Origin: Bog-756 sp963710495
GTDB lineage: Bacteria; Actinomycetota; Acidimicrobiia; Acidimicrobiales; RAAP-2
Assembly: GCA_963710495.1 (NCBI GenBank)
Contig: CAVQAI010000007.1
Location: forward strand, 1-64,000
DNA length: 64,000 nt
Direction: 5' to 3'
Shown: positions 50,756-60,042 of the stretch, one piece after another
Position numbering within the stretch: position 1 is the first letter of the stretch
Layout of the letters: every line of letters begins with the position of its first letter
Translations under genes and position numbers: made by a program
The notes under the pieces: generated by a model
Database searches by the model: none
The model's input: only the letters and a program-made list of their open reading frames with translations
What the model was told of the DNA's origin: nothing

Positions 50756-51562
50756 TCAGGCCTCCTCCAGCACCGACGACCGCAGCCGGTCCATGGCCGG
50801 GACCACCCCGAGCGACCGCTCCAGCGCGTCGTAGCCGCCGAACTCGGAGCGCACAGTGGCCAGGAACTCCACCATGGTCTCGGGCATCACGTGGAGGATG
50901 GAGGGGGCGAAGCGGAGCACCTCCTCGACCGAGTCCGGGTACTCGGCGGTCAACCGGTCGAGCAGGTTCTCCATGGCCGCCGCGCTGAGCATGTAGTCGT
51001 CCACGATGGTCTCATCGGGCACCCCGAGAAAGGCCAGGATGAGGGCGGCGAGCACGCCGGTGCGGTCCTTGCCGGCGCTGCAGTGGAAGACGGCGGGCAT
51101 CGATTCGGCCTCGGCCAGGGCCCCGATGGCACGGGTGAGGACCGGGCCGCCGTCGGTGACCATGGCGACGTACCGGGACGCCACGTAGGAGGCCTCGCGC
51201 CAGGAGGGAAGGTCCTCGGCCGAGGGGAGCACGTCGGTCAGGGGAAGGTCGAGGTAGCGGACGGGGACGAGCTCGACCGGGAACCGTCCGCGGGTCGTGG
51301 CCTCGTCCACCGTGCGCAAATCGATGACGGTGGCCACCTCGAGGTCGACCAGGGTGGCCCGATCGGCCTCGCTCAGCCGGTTGAGCCCGTCGGCCCGGAA
51401 GAGGTGGCGCCACCGGACGCTCCGGCCGTCACGCGTGCGGTAGCCGCCGAGGTCGCGGAAGTTGACGCAGCCTTCGAGGGGAAGGGCCCGCCCCGGTGCC
51501 GCTCTCCCGGGGGCGCCGTCCCCGGGCGGATCCGGCGGCGGCGCCGCGTCGAGCCGGGCCAT
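50756..51562 (-). CDS. Tyrosine-protein phosphatase, PTP-like (Y_phosphatase3 family)
   Basis: A 268-aa protein of the PtpB-like/Y_phosphatase3 group. It has the typical N-terminal segment NFRDLGGYRTRDGR, then LFRADGLNRLSEAD, VIDLRT and the P-loop HCSAGKDRTG with nucleophile Cys and Arg. A C-terminal helical part follows. Members dephosphorylate phospho-Tyr, phospho-Ser or phosphoinositides. The gene sits between rpmA and obgE, an unusual insertion into a conserved run. Confidence 0.86.
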   Translation of the reverse strand: MARLDAAPPPDPPGDGAPGRAAPGRALPLEGCVNFRDLGGYRTRDGRSVRWRHLFRADGLNRLSEADRATLVDLEVATVIDLRTVDEATTRGRFPVELVPVRYLDLPLTDVLPSAEDLPSWREASYVASRYVAMVTDGGPVLTRAIGALAEAESMPAVFHCSAGKDRTGVLAALILAFLGVPDETIVDDYMLSAAAMENLLDRLTAEYPDSVEEVLRFAPSILHVMPETMVEFLATVRSEFGGYDALERSLGVVPAMDRLRSSVLEEA

Positions 51563-51601
51563 GGCTGGGTACGGTCCCTGGGCTGGAGCCGGACCGGCCG
51601 G

Positions 51602-51853
51602 TCAGCCGGCGACGACGTCGACCAGCTTGCGTCCTTTGCGCTGGGTGAACCGCACCGTCCCGGCCGTCAGGGCGAAGAGGGTGTCGTCCCCGCCCCGGCC
51701 CACATTCTGGCCCGGGTGCACCTTGGTGCCCCGCTGCCGCACGATGATGGCGCCGGCCGGCACCTCGGTGCCGCCGAAGGCCTTGACCCCCAGCCGCTGG
51801 GCGTGGGAGTCGCGTCCGTTGCGGGTCGAGCCGCCGCCTTTGGTCTTGGACAT
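51602..51853 (-). CDS. rpmA: Large ribosomal protein bL27
   Basis: The 83-aa 50S protein near the peptidyl transferase centre. KGGGSTRNGRDSHAQRLGVK, given here at its limit of length, and VRQRGTKVHPGQNVGRGGDDTLFA in two parts are typical. The ATG at 51853 has GAGGAG 10 nt upstream. It follows rplU by 43 bp. Confidence 0.97.
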   Translation of the reverse strand: MSKTKGGGSTRNGRDSHAQRLGVKAFGGTEVPAGAIIVRQRGTKVHPGQNVGRGGDDTLFALTAGTVRFTQRKGRKLVDVVAG

Positions 51854-51896
51854 CGGTGAGTGCTCCTCGGGACAGGTGGATGCGGGCGCCGGCCGG

Positions 51897-52211
51897 TCAG
51901 CCGACGGCCCGGATGGAGGTGATGGCGATCGTCGAGTACCGCTGCCGGTGCCCCCACCGGGTGGATTGGCGCGACTTGGGCTTGTAGGTACGGGCCCGGA
52001 TCTTCGGTCCGAGCTCCTCGCCCACCACGGTGGCGGTGACCGACGACCCGGCCAGCTGGGCCGGCGTGGCCAGCACCGTCCCACCGTCGACCACCAGGAG
52101 GGGCTCGAAGGTCACGGTGGCCCCGGGCGTCTCCCCCAGCAGCTCGACCCGGACGGTCTGGCCCTCGGCCACCCGCTCCTGCTTGCCCCCGGTCTGGATC
52201 ACGGCGTACAT
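51897..52211 (-). CDS. rplU: Large ribosomal protein bL21
   Basis: The 104-aa 50S protein begins MYAVIQTGGKQERVAEG and has the family segments KIRARTYKPKS and RRKGHRQ-like RWGHRQRYS. It starts 31 bp after the RNase E/G gene, and I see no L21 leader in that gap, so it is probably read from the upstream gene's transcript. Confidence 0.97.
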   Translation of the reverse strand: MYAVIQTGGKQERVAEGQTVRVELLGETPGATVTFEPLLVVDGGTVLATPAQLAGSSVTATVVGEELGPKIRARTYKPKSRQSTRWGHRQRYSTIAITSIRAVG

Positions 52212-52242
52212 AGGGACGACAGCTTACCTCGGGCCGGCGGCC

Positions 52243-54195
52243 CTACAGCTCCGGGTCCTCGAAGACGATGCCCCGGCCGCCGCAGACCTCGCAGGTGGTC
52301 GACATCGACTCGATGAGGCCCTCGGAGACCCGCTTGCGGGTCATCTCGACCAGGCCCAGCTCCGAGATGTCGAACACCTGGGTGCGGGTCTTGTCCCGGG
52401 CCAGCGCAGCCCGGAGGGCGCTGCCCACCTTTTCACGGTTCTCCCTGATCTCCATGTCGATGAAGTCGATCACGATGATGCCCCCGATGTCCCGCAGCCG
52501 GAGCTGGCGGGCCACCTCCTCGGCCGCCTCGAGGTTGTTGCGGAAGACGGTCTCCTCCAGGTTGGTGGTGCCCACGTTCTTGCCCGTGTTGACGTCGATG
52601 ACGGTGAGCGCCTCGGTCCGGTCGATGACCAACGACCCCCCCGAGGGCAGGTAGACCTTGCGGTCGAGGGCCCGGTGCAGCTGCTCGTGGACGTGGTACC
52701 GCTCGAACACCGGCAGCGCCTCGACCTCGGGGTCGAAGTACTCGACACGGTCGGCCAGCTCCGGGTTGACCGCCCCGACGTACTCGCGCACCTGGTCGTA
52801 GAGGGCCAGGTCGTCGATGACCACGGCCCGGTACTCCCGGTTGAGCTCCTCGCGGATCACCCGTACGGCGATGGCCGGCTCCCGGTAGAGAAGGGCCGGT
52901 CCCTGGCCCTCGATCGCCTCGGCGGCGATGGACTCCCACTGCTCGACCAGCCGGTCGACGTCGTTGCCCAGCTCCTCGGCGCTGGCCCCGGCCGCCGCCG
53001 TGCGGACGATCAGGCCGTGCCCCGGGGGCCGCACGGCGTCGACGATGCGTCGCAGCCGCTTCCGCTCACTGTCCTCCAGCCGTTTCGAGATGCCGTACGC
53101 CGTGCTGTTCGGGACGAGCACGACGAACCGTCCGGGGAGGGAGACCTCCTGGGTCAAGCGGGCGCCCTTGGCCCCGATGGGGTTCTTGGTCACCTGGCAG
53201 AGGATGGACTGACCGGGCCGGAGCAACTGCTCGATCCTCGGCTGGGCCGACGACGTCTCGACGTCGTCGGTGTCGTAGCGGACGTCCCCGTGGTACAGGA
53301 CGGCGTTCTTCGGCGTGCCGATGTCGACGAACGCCGCCTCCATGCCGGGCAGCACGTTCTGCACCCGTCCGCGGTAGATGTTCCCGTCGATCTGGGTGGC
53401 GTCGTCCGAGGCCCGGGAGATGTAGTGCTCGACCAGGGTCCGCCCCTCCAGCAGCGCGATCTGGGTCATCTCGGGGCGCACATGGACGCAGATCATGTAG
53501 CGGCCGACCGCCTTGCCCCGCCGCTCCCGTCCGCCTCGGCGGCCGGCGGTCGGGGTTCCCTCGGGTCGGGCCGGGGTGGCCGTGGCGGCGGTGGTCGCCC
53601 GGCCCCCTCCCCCGCTCCTCGACCCCTTGCCCTTCTCCCCGCTCCCCGAACGAGACCGCGATCGGGTGCCGCCACCCGACCTCCCGGGGCTGCGCGGGTT
53701 GGCCGGCCCGGCCGAGCGGGCGCCGTTGCGTCCGCCGGGAGTGGCCAGCACGGGACCGGCATCGGCCGCCACCGGCGGGGCCGGTCGGGTGTCGCCGATC
53801 TTCGGGCGCCGGCCGTCGGCCGGCGGCGCCGCCGGCCGGTCGGTGCCGGCCGGGACGACGGGAACCGAGGGCATCTCCCCGGCGGACGGTTCGTCGGCCT
53901 CCGACGGTGCCTCATCGGCACGGGCCTCACCCGTACGGCTGCGCCCCCGGCCGCCGCGGGAGCCGCGCCGGCGTCGGCCCTGGCCTCCGCCGCCCGTCCC
54001 GGCCGAGCCGGCCGATCCTCCTGAAGTCGCCCCGGTCTCCGGGGCGCTCAGCCCGTCAGGTCCCGGGCCTTCCCCGGCTGACCGGTCGGCCTCGGTGCCC
54101 GCGCCCTTCGGGCTGCGGTCCTCTGGGGCGACTCGGGCCGCCGGCGGTGGTTCCGCCGGCACACCCACCGGTCGCCCGGCTGCTGCATCTGACAT
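52243..54195 (-). CDS. rng: Ribonuclease E/G
   Basis: Endoribonuclease for mRNA decay and rRNA/tRNA processing. It is 650 aa. Residues 1-230 are a disordered Gly/Arg/Ser/Pro-rich extension with several RGG-like stretches, likely RNA-binding. The S1 domain follows (GNIYRGRVQNVLPGMEAAFVDIG, in parts), then the RNase H-like and DNase I-like parts with VIDVNTGK and IIVIDFIDM carrying the catalytic Asp residues. The Zn-link CEVCGGRG is near the end. No long C-terminal scaffold is present, so it is closer to RNase G or actinobacterial RNase E with the extension moved to the front. The ATG at 54195 has AAGGGA 6 nt upstream. Confidence 0.94.
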   Translation of the reverse strand: MSDAAAGRPVGVPAEPPPAARVAPEDRSPKGAGTEADRSAGEGPGPDGLSAPETGATSGGSAGSAGTGGGGQGRRRRGSRGGRGRSRTGEARADEAPSEADEPSAGEMPSVPVVPAGTDRPAAPPADGRRPKIGDTRPAPPVAADAGPVLATPGGRNGARSAGPANPRSPGRSGGGTRSRSRSGSGEKGKGSRSGGGGRATTAATATPARPEGTPTAGRRGGRERRGKAVGRYMICVHVRPEMTQIALLEGRTLVEHYISRASDDATQIDGNIYRGRVQNVLPGMEAAFVDIGTPKNAVLYHGDVRYDTDDVETSSAQPRIEQLLRPGQSILCQVTKNPIGAKGARLTQEVSLPGRFVVLVPNSTAYGISKRLEDSERKRLRRIVDAVRPPGHGLIVRTAAAGASAEELGNDVDRLVEQWESIAAEAIEGQGPALLYREPAIAVRVIREELNREYRAVVIDDLALYDQVREYVGAVNPELADRVEYFDPEVEALPVFERYHVHEQLHRALDRKVYLPSGGSLVIDRTEALTVIDVNTGKNVGTTNLEETVFRNNLEAAEEVARQLRLRDIGGIIVIDFIDMEIRENREKVGSALRAALARDKTRTQVFDISELGLVEMTRKRVSEGLIESMSTTCEVCGGRGIVFEDPEL

Positions 54196-54216
54196 CGAAT
54201 TCCCTTCCGATACTGC

Positions 54217-55044
54217 TCACGAGGCCCGCTCCCAGGCGTGCCCGACGCGGTCCGCATCCATCTGACGACCCCACTCGAGGGGCTCGGCCCGGATGCCGTC
54301 GCGCTCAATCCATTGATGTGTCCTACAAGCCCGGTCGAGGACCGGGGTTCCGATGGTGAATCCATGGCCCGGCCCGTTCGTTCCGGGATCCGTCCCGTGC
54401 GACGTCGGGCCGGAGGCGGCCACAGCCCGAAGCAATTCGGGCGGCCGGATGCCCCGCGACAACGTGGCCAGCTCGGTCACCAGGCGAACCGTGTCGGCGG
54501 CCGGTGTCGAGGGCCCGGCCGATGCCGGGGGGTCGACCACGACGAGGGACAGGACGGCGGGCCGGACGTCGTCCTCCACCGACCGACCCTTCCGCTCCCT
54601 GACGAGAAGCACCGAGGGCGCCTGGAGGAACGTCGCCACCTTCGCCGCCAGCCCGTCCCGGGTCACCCCGGCCACGTCCACGGTCCACGAGCACGACGTC
54701 ACCAGCTCCTGCAGGGAGCCCCGGCCCGGCGTGAGCGGGGCCGCCTCGCGCACCACGATCCCGTCGGGGAGCAACGGGGTGAGCACGGCGGGCAGCGACG
54801 TCACGGCGACGCCCTCGGGCCCGGCTCGGTCGGCGTCCAGGACGACGTCGAGGTATTCGGCCTCCGACTCGCACCCGGTGGGCAGGGCCAGGCCGAAGCT
54901 CAGACGGGGGCGGGGCGAGAAGCCTTCGGTGTAGGCCAGCGGCAGCCGGGCCCGCCGGAGCGCCCGCTCCCACATCCGGGCAACGTCCCGCTGGCTGGTG
55001 AAGCGGATCTTCCCCAGCTTGGCGAAACGAAAGCGGATGTGCAC
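54217..55044 (-). CDS. DUF2344 / TIGR03936-type protein, partner of the radical SAM gene
   Basis: A 275-aa protein starting MHIRFRFAKLGKIRFTSQRD and continuing LPLAYTEGFSPRPRLSFG, the hallmark of the DUF2344 family. It is nearly always encoded beside, or fused to, a TIGR03960 radical SAM protein, as here. The GTG at 55044 has GAGG 5-6 nt before it and lies 1 bp after the upstream stop. The joint function is not known. A role in RNA processing or modification has been suspected because RNase E/G and rplU follow. Confidence 0.85.
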   Translation of the reverse strand: MHIRFRFAKLGKIRFTSQRDVARMWERALRRARLPLAYTEGFSPRPRLSFGLALPTGCESEAEYLDVVLDADRAGPEGVAVTSLPAVLTPLLPDGIVVREAAPLTPGRGSLQELVTSCSWTVDVAGVTRDGLAAKVATFLQAPSVLLVRERKGRSVEDDVRPAVLSLVVVDPPASAGPSTPAADTVRLVTELATLSRGIRPPELLRAVAASGPTSHGTDPGTNGPGHGFTIGTPVLDRACRTHQWIERDGIRAEPLEWGRQMDADRVGHAWERAS

Positions 55045-55045
55045 C

Positions 55046-57118
55046 TCAACCTCTCCCCTCTGCGGCCCCGACGGGGGCCTTCCGGTCCGGCCGGCCGGCC
55101 GGAACGGCGCCGGACGGCGCCGTTCCGAGAAATCGTACCGGCACCTGGCCCCCGGTTGAGAGATCCTGCCCGGTGCCCTGGCTGCCGCCGGCCGGAGGGA
55201 CGGCCGAGGCCACCACATGCTCGACCCCGAACCCGGTGCAGGCCCCACAGTCGTAGCAGGGCGTCCACCGGCAGTCTTCCAGCCCGTGCGCCTCCAGGGC
55301 GTCGAGCCAGTCCTGCCACAGGAAGTCCCGGTGCAGCCCGGCCGAGAGGTGGTCCCAGGGCAGCACCTCGTCGCCGGTCCGGTGGCGGTAGACGGTGTCC
55401 TCCAGATCCATGCCCAGGTCGGCGAGGGCGTCGGTCCACAGTCCGAGGTCGAAGTGCTCGGACCACTCCTGGAAGGTTCCCCCCCGGCGCCACACCTGCT
55501 CGATGACCGCCCCCACCCGGCGATCGCCCCGGCTGAGCAGCCCCTCCACGGCGGTGGCCTTCGGGTCGTGCCAGCGGACGGTGAGGCCCCGAACCGGTCG
55601 GGCGGCGTCGCGGACCAGGCGGACCTTGCGGGTGAGCTCCTCGATGGTGTTCTGGCCGAACCACTGGAACGGGGTCTGGGGCTTGGGGACGAACCCGCCC
55701 ACCGATGCGGTCACCGTCACCCCCCGGTGGTAGCGCCGGCCGATGGCCACGCACTGTTTGCCCAGCTCCACGATGCCGAGGGTGTCCTCGTCCGTCTCGG
55801 TGGGGAGGCCGACCAGGAAGTAGAGCTTCACCCGGCGCCATCCTTGGCTGAAGGCGGCGTCCACCGCGGCGTAGAGGTCCTCCTCCCGGATGAGCTTGTT
55901 GATGACCTGGCGCATCCGCCAGGTCCCGCCCTCGGGGGCGAAGGTGAGCCCGGTGCGACGGACCCGCTGGATCTGGGCGGCCGTCCCGACGGTGAAGGCA
56001 TCCACCCGCAGGCTGGGCAGGCTGACCGACACCTGGCCGGAGCAGGCCGGATCGTCGATGATCGAGGTCACGGTGTCCTCGATGCCCGAGTAGTCGGCGC
56101 TGGACAGCGAGGTGAGGGCCACCTCGTCGTACCCGGTGCGGGCGAGGCCCTCGCTCACCATGGTGCGCACCTGGTCGGCCGGCCGCTCGCGCACCGGTCG
56201 GGTGATCATGCCGGCCTGACAGAAGCGGCAGCCCCGGGTGCACCCCCGGAAGAGCTCGACGTTGAGCCGGTCGTGGACCACCTCGATGAGCGGCACCAGC
56301 TGGCGCCGCGGGTAGGGCCAGCGGGCCAGGTCGGCGATGGTCCGCTTCTCCACCCGTTCGGGGATGCCCGCCGCCCGGGGCACGGTGCCGGCCAATCGGG
56401 GCGGCCGGCGGGTCGGGCCCCGTCCCGAGGCGGGCTCGATACCGGACTCGTAGTCGGCCTCGTAGCAGGACGGCACGTAGACGCCCGGGACGCGGGCGAG
56501 CGCCTCGAGCACGGTTTGGCGCGGCGACATGGCCGCCGAGGCCGACCCGGGGCGGCGGGCGGCGGCCAACACTTCGTTCATCTCGCCGACGACCTCCTCC
56601 CCGTCGCCGAGCACGAAGCAGTCCACGAAGTCGGCCAGCGGCTCGGGGTTGAAGGCACAATGGCCCCCGGCCACCACGATCGGCTCCCCCTCGGTGCGCC
56701 GGGCGCTCGTCACCGCCACCCCGGCCAGATCGATGAGGTTGAGCACGTTGGTGTAGACGAGCTCGGCCGACAGGTTGAAGGCGAGCACGTCGAAGGCCCG
56801 GGCCGGCAGGTGGCTCTCCAGGGAGAACAGGGGAACGCCGGCCGTGCGCATGGCCGCCTCCATGTCCACCCAGGGGGCATAGGCCCGCTCGGCCGCCGCG
56901 TCGTCCCGCTCGTTGAGGATCTCGTAGAGAATCTGCAGCCCCTGGTTGGGCAGGCCGATCTCGTAGGTGTCCGGGTAGAGGAGCAGCCACGACACCGCCT
57001 GGGGCCCGTGCTCGGGAGACTGGGCGCCGAGCTCGCCACCGATGTACCGAGCGGGCTTCGTGACCTGGGACAACAGCGGTTCGATCCGCGGCCAGAGTGA
57101 CTCCATCTCCCCCGTCAT
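55046..57118 (-). CDS. Radical SAM protein, TIGR03960 family
   Basis: A 690-aa enzyme. An N-terminal B12-binding-like domain (SWLLLYPDTYEIGLPNQGLQ, given at its limit) precedes a radical SAM core with cluster ligands in FRGCTRGCRFCQAG. Family segments include LTFAPEGGTWRMRQVINK and YFLVGLPTETDEDT. A C-terminal Cys group, CRWTPCYDCGACTGFG, could bind a second cluster. The last 60 residues are low complexity. The ATG at 57118 is used; 57106 is possible. The reaction is unknown. It is followed by its DUF2344 partner. Confidence 0.88.
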   Translation of the reverse strand: MTGEMESLWPRIEPLLSQVTKPARYIGGELGAQSPEHGPQAVSWLLLYPDTYEIGLPNQGLQILYEILNERDDAAAERAYAPWVDMEAAMRTAGVPLFSLESHLPARAFDVLAFNLSAELVYTNVLNLIDLAGVAVTSARRTEGEPIVVAGGHCAFNPEPLADFVDCFVLGDGEEVVGEMNEVLAAARRPGSASAAMSPRQTVLEALARVPGVYVPSCYEADYESGIEPASGRGPTRRPPRLAGTVPRAAGIPERVEKRTIADLARWPYPRRQLVPLIEVVHDRLNVELFRGCTRGCRFCQAGMITRPVRERPADQVRTMVSEGLARTGYDEVALTSLSSADYSGIEDTVTSIIDDPACSGQVSVSLPSLRVDAFTVGTAAQIQRVRRTGLTFAPEGGTWRMRQVINKLIREEDLYAAVDAAFSQGWRRVKLYFLVGLPTETDEDTLGIVELGKQCVAIGRRYHRGVTVTASVGGFVPKPQTPFQWFGQNTIEELTRKVRLVRDAARPVRGLTVRWHDPKATAVEGLLSRGDRRVGAVIEQVWRRGGTFQEWSEHFDLGLWTDALADLGMDLEDTVYRHRTGDEVLPWDHLSAGLHRDFLWQDWLDALEAHGLEDCRWTPCYDCGACTGFGVEHVVASAVPPAGGSQGTGQDLSTGGQVPVRFLGTAPSGAVPAGRPDRKAPVGAAEGRG

Positions 57119-57178
57119 CCTAGGGGCTGGGAGGGGTGGCCGGGTCCGCCACCGGCCCGGGCCCGTTCAGCCGGTCCG

Positions 57179-57205
57179 GCCCGGGCCGATCCGGTCGGCC
57201 CGGGC
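57179..57205 (-). terminator. Strong GC hairpin between mrdA and the radical SAM gene
   Basis: A perfect 11-bp inverted repeat (GCCCGGGCCGA with TCGGCCCGGGC, 5-nt loop) lies just after the mrdA stop. No T-run follows on the minus strand, so it is either a U-less terminator of the mre operon or an RNA-stabilising hairpin. Direct repeats of CCCGTTCAGCC flank it. Confidence 0.45.
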
Positions 57206-57213
57206 GGGCCCGT

Positions 57214-59428
57214 TCAGCCCGTCTGGGTGGTCGTCGTCGTCCCGGCCGTCGACCCGCCCGCCGCGGTGGTCGAGGGAGGGGTCGAGGTGGGCAGCTGCAC
57301 CGGCTGCTGGTTCTGCACCACCGCCTCGGACGGGGGGATGCCCGGGGCGCTGACCGGGTGGGCGGCCAGGTAGTCGAAGATCTGGGCCACCACCGGCGCG
57401 GCCGCGGTGGCCCCGTAGCCGGCCTGGTCGATCACGCACACCACGACGTACTGGGGGTTGGCGACGGGTCCGAACCCCACGAACCAGGCAGTCGGCTCCT
57501 TGCCCGCCACGGTGTCGGCCGTTCCCGTCTTGCCCGCCACCCCGCCGGGGAACGCGGCCAGTCCCGGGACGCCGTAGGCGGTGCCGTCCTGGCTGGTGAC
57601 CACCCCCTCGAAGCCGGTGAGCATGGCCTGGCGGTTGGTCGGTGACATGGGCACGTGCCCGACCACCTGCGGGGTGAACCGCTTCACCACCTTGCCCGAC
57701 GGGGAGACGACGGCCGCCGCCACCTGCGGTGCGTAGCGAGTGCCCCCGTTGGCGAAGGTGGAGTAGGCCACGGCCTGCTCGATGGGCGTGATGTACGTGC
57801 CGCCCTGGCCGAAGGCCATCTCGATGTTCTCGCCCGTATACCACGACGTGTTGGGGAACGCCGTCGGGTCTTCGGCATGCAGCTTGACCCGCTCGGGCTG
57901 GCTGTCCACCCGGCCGGCCACCTCGCCGGGGAGGTCGATGCCGGTCAGCTGGCCCAGGCTGTACTGGGCCGCCGTGTCCTGGATCGGCGTCTGGCCGTAC
58001 GAGGCCGCCTTGGCGTAGAAGAGGTAGCCGAGGTTGTAGAAGAAGTCGTCGCTCGACACGCTGAGGGCGCTCGACACGTTGAAGGTGCCGCCCGGGTCGC
58101 CCGGGGCGTCGTGGAAGGTGCAGGTGGTGCTGTTGTACTGGCAGTCGGGCGTCTTGAACGTCCCGGTGTCGTAGTAGGGGGTGGTCGGTGAGATCAGCCC
58201 GGTGTTGAGGGCGGCGGTGGCCGTGTTGAGCTTGAAGGTGGAGCCCGGGGTGTAGCGCCCTTGGATGGCCCGGTTGAGGGTGGGCTCCATGCTCGTCGGT
58301 CCGAAGAGCTGGGCGTTCTGGGCCGCGCTCGAGGCCCCCCACCCATTCGGACAGGTTGTAGCTGGGGTAGGAGGACATGGCGTAGACCGCCCCCGTCTGG
58401 GGATCCATGACCACCACGGCCCCCTCGGTGGCGGCCGGGTAGCACCCCGACTTGTTGTTGCAGGCCGGGTCGAAGGAGTTGCGCAGCGTGCCGATCTGGG
58501 TGGCCAACGCGTTGTCAGCCACCTGCTGCAGGTTGGTGTCGAGGTTGGTCACGACGTTGTCCCCGGCCGTGGACGGTGTCGTCTTCAGGGTGCCGACCAC
58601 CCGACCCACCGGGTCGACCTCGAGCTCCTGGCGGCCAGGGGTCCCGCGCAGCTCGGGCTCGTACTGGTATTCGAGCCCCGACTGCCCGAAGGCGTCGCCC
58701 GGCTGGTAGCCGTCGGCCAACCGCGACTGGAGCTCGGCGGCGTTGATGGTCGAGACGTAGCCGAGCGTCTGGGCCGCCGGGTAACCGTGCTGGGCCGGGC
58801 CCGTCAGCTCCTGCTGGGGGTAGTTGCGCTCGGTGGTCTGGACCGAGGACACCCCCGGGAAGTCGTCCTGGTGCTCCTTGATGTAGAGGATGTCCGACAG
58901 GGGGGCGTTGTCGAGCACCGGCACCGGCTTGTAGGGGCTGAACCGGGGGTCGCTCAAGGTGGCCTCGATCTGGGCCGGGGTCTGCCCGATCAGGGCGGCC
59001 AGCCGGCCCACCACCGCGGGCTGTTCCTTGGCTGCCACCTGCGAGAGCGTGATCTGCTGCACCACCACGTTGTTGACCAGCGGGTTCCCGTAGCGGTCGA
59101 GGATGAGGCCCCGGGCGGGCTCGACGGGCACGGTCCGTATCTGGTTGGCCGACACGGCATGGGCGGCGGCCGGCGCCTGGAGCACCTGCAAGGTCCACAG
59201 GCGCAACCCCAGCAGGGCGAAGAGCAGGACGACGACCAGGCCGGTGACCCGGAGGCGGAGCCCGGGCCGGGCCGCGGTGGTGTCGGGCGCCTCGAGCACC
59301 GATTCGACCGAGAACCGGCTCTGGCGCATCTTCGGCTGACGGGCCTGCTTGCGGGGCTGGTTGCGGGATCGTTCGGGGCGGAGGTAGCGCCGCGGCCCGT
59401 TGAACGGATGGCGCAGGGAGCGGCTCAC
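57214..59428 (-). CDS. mrdA: Penicillin-binding protein 2, with an apparent frameshift
   Basis: Class B transpeptidase for cell elongation. The first part holds a basic start, a membrane helix (residues 43-63 or so) and the dimerisation domain. The second holds the transpeptidase with STFK in PGSTFKLN, SSD in SVSSDDFFYN (PBP2 proteins commonly have Asp here) and KTG in AGKTGTAD, ending in a Thr-rich tail. The two parts are in different frames. The break is at a run of six C at 58335-58340, where removing one base joins SYNLSEWVG to ASSAAQNAQLFGPTS. With that fix the protein is 737 aa from the GTG at 59428. An assembly error is likely, since the gene is normally essential. Confidence 0.88.
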
Positions 59429-59501
59429 GGCGCACCAGTATCCCAACTCCGACCCGGGCCCGGTACGCGCGCTGTCCCGCCGACCGTCGGCCCCGGGCTC
59501 C

Positions 59502-60038
59502 TCACCGCAGCACGCCGGTCGAGACCACCGAGGTCGGTACGCCTTCGGTCGAGGCCTGGGGCAGCGCCCAGGTCACCGGCCGCATGGCCGGCAAAGCCAG
59601 GACGGCGTTGGTCACCGACACCAGCACCACGATGCGGGCCACACCCACATGGAGCATCTGGGGCTGGCCGAGCACCGAGCCGAGCACGGGATAGACCACT
59701 TCGTAGAGGGCACTGCCGGCCAGGGCGGCCACGGGGGGCAGCCAGACCGCCGTCCGGTCGAGGGCCACGGTGGCCACGCCGACGGCGAAGCCGAGCAGGC
59801 ACCCGACCAGGGCCGAGAGTCCGAACGGGGTGGGGAGGAACAGGTCAGAGACCAGGCCGGTGACAAATCCCATCGATGCGCCCCGGGCCGGGCCGCCCAC
59901 GATGCCGGCCAGGATGGGCAACAAGAGCATGATGTCGGGGTGCACGCCGCTGATGCGGATATCGAGCACCAGCGTCTGCTGCACGGTGAGGAACAACAGC
60001 AGCACCAGGCCGACCCGGACGGCGGTGCGTCCCGTCAT
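59502..60038 (-). CDS. mreD: Rod shape-determining protein MreD
   Basis: A 178-aa integral membrane protein with about five helices and the typical start VGLVLLLFLTVQQTLVLDI followed by GVHPDIMLLLPILAGIVGG. It works with MreC and PBP2 in the elongation complex. It starts 4 bp after the mreC stop and precedes mrdA. Sequence conservation in this family is low, so context carries much of the call. Confidence 0.88.
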   Translation of the reverse strand: MTGRTAVRVGLVLLLFLTVQQTLVLDIRISGVHPDIMLLLPILAGIVGGPARGASMGFVTGLVSDLFLPTPFGLSALVGCLLGFAVGVATVALDRTAVWLPPVAALAGSALYEVVYPVLGSVLGQPQMLHVGVARIVVLVSVTNAVLALPAMRPVTWALPQASTEGVPTSVVSTGVLR

Positions 60039-60042
60039 CGGC

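Noticed and set aside
57167..58330. Continuation of the mrdA first frame to 57167 as a 759-aa protein
   Set aside because: After the run of C the residues become His/Arg/Gly/Pro shadow sequence, while the true transpeptidase motifs are in the other frame.
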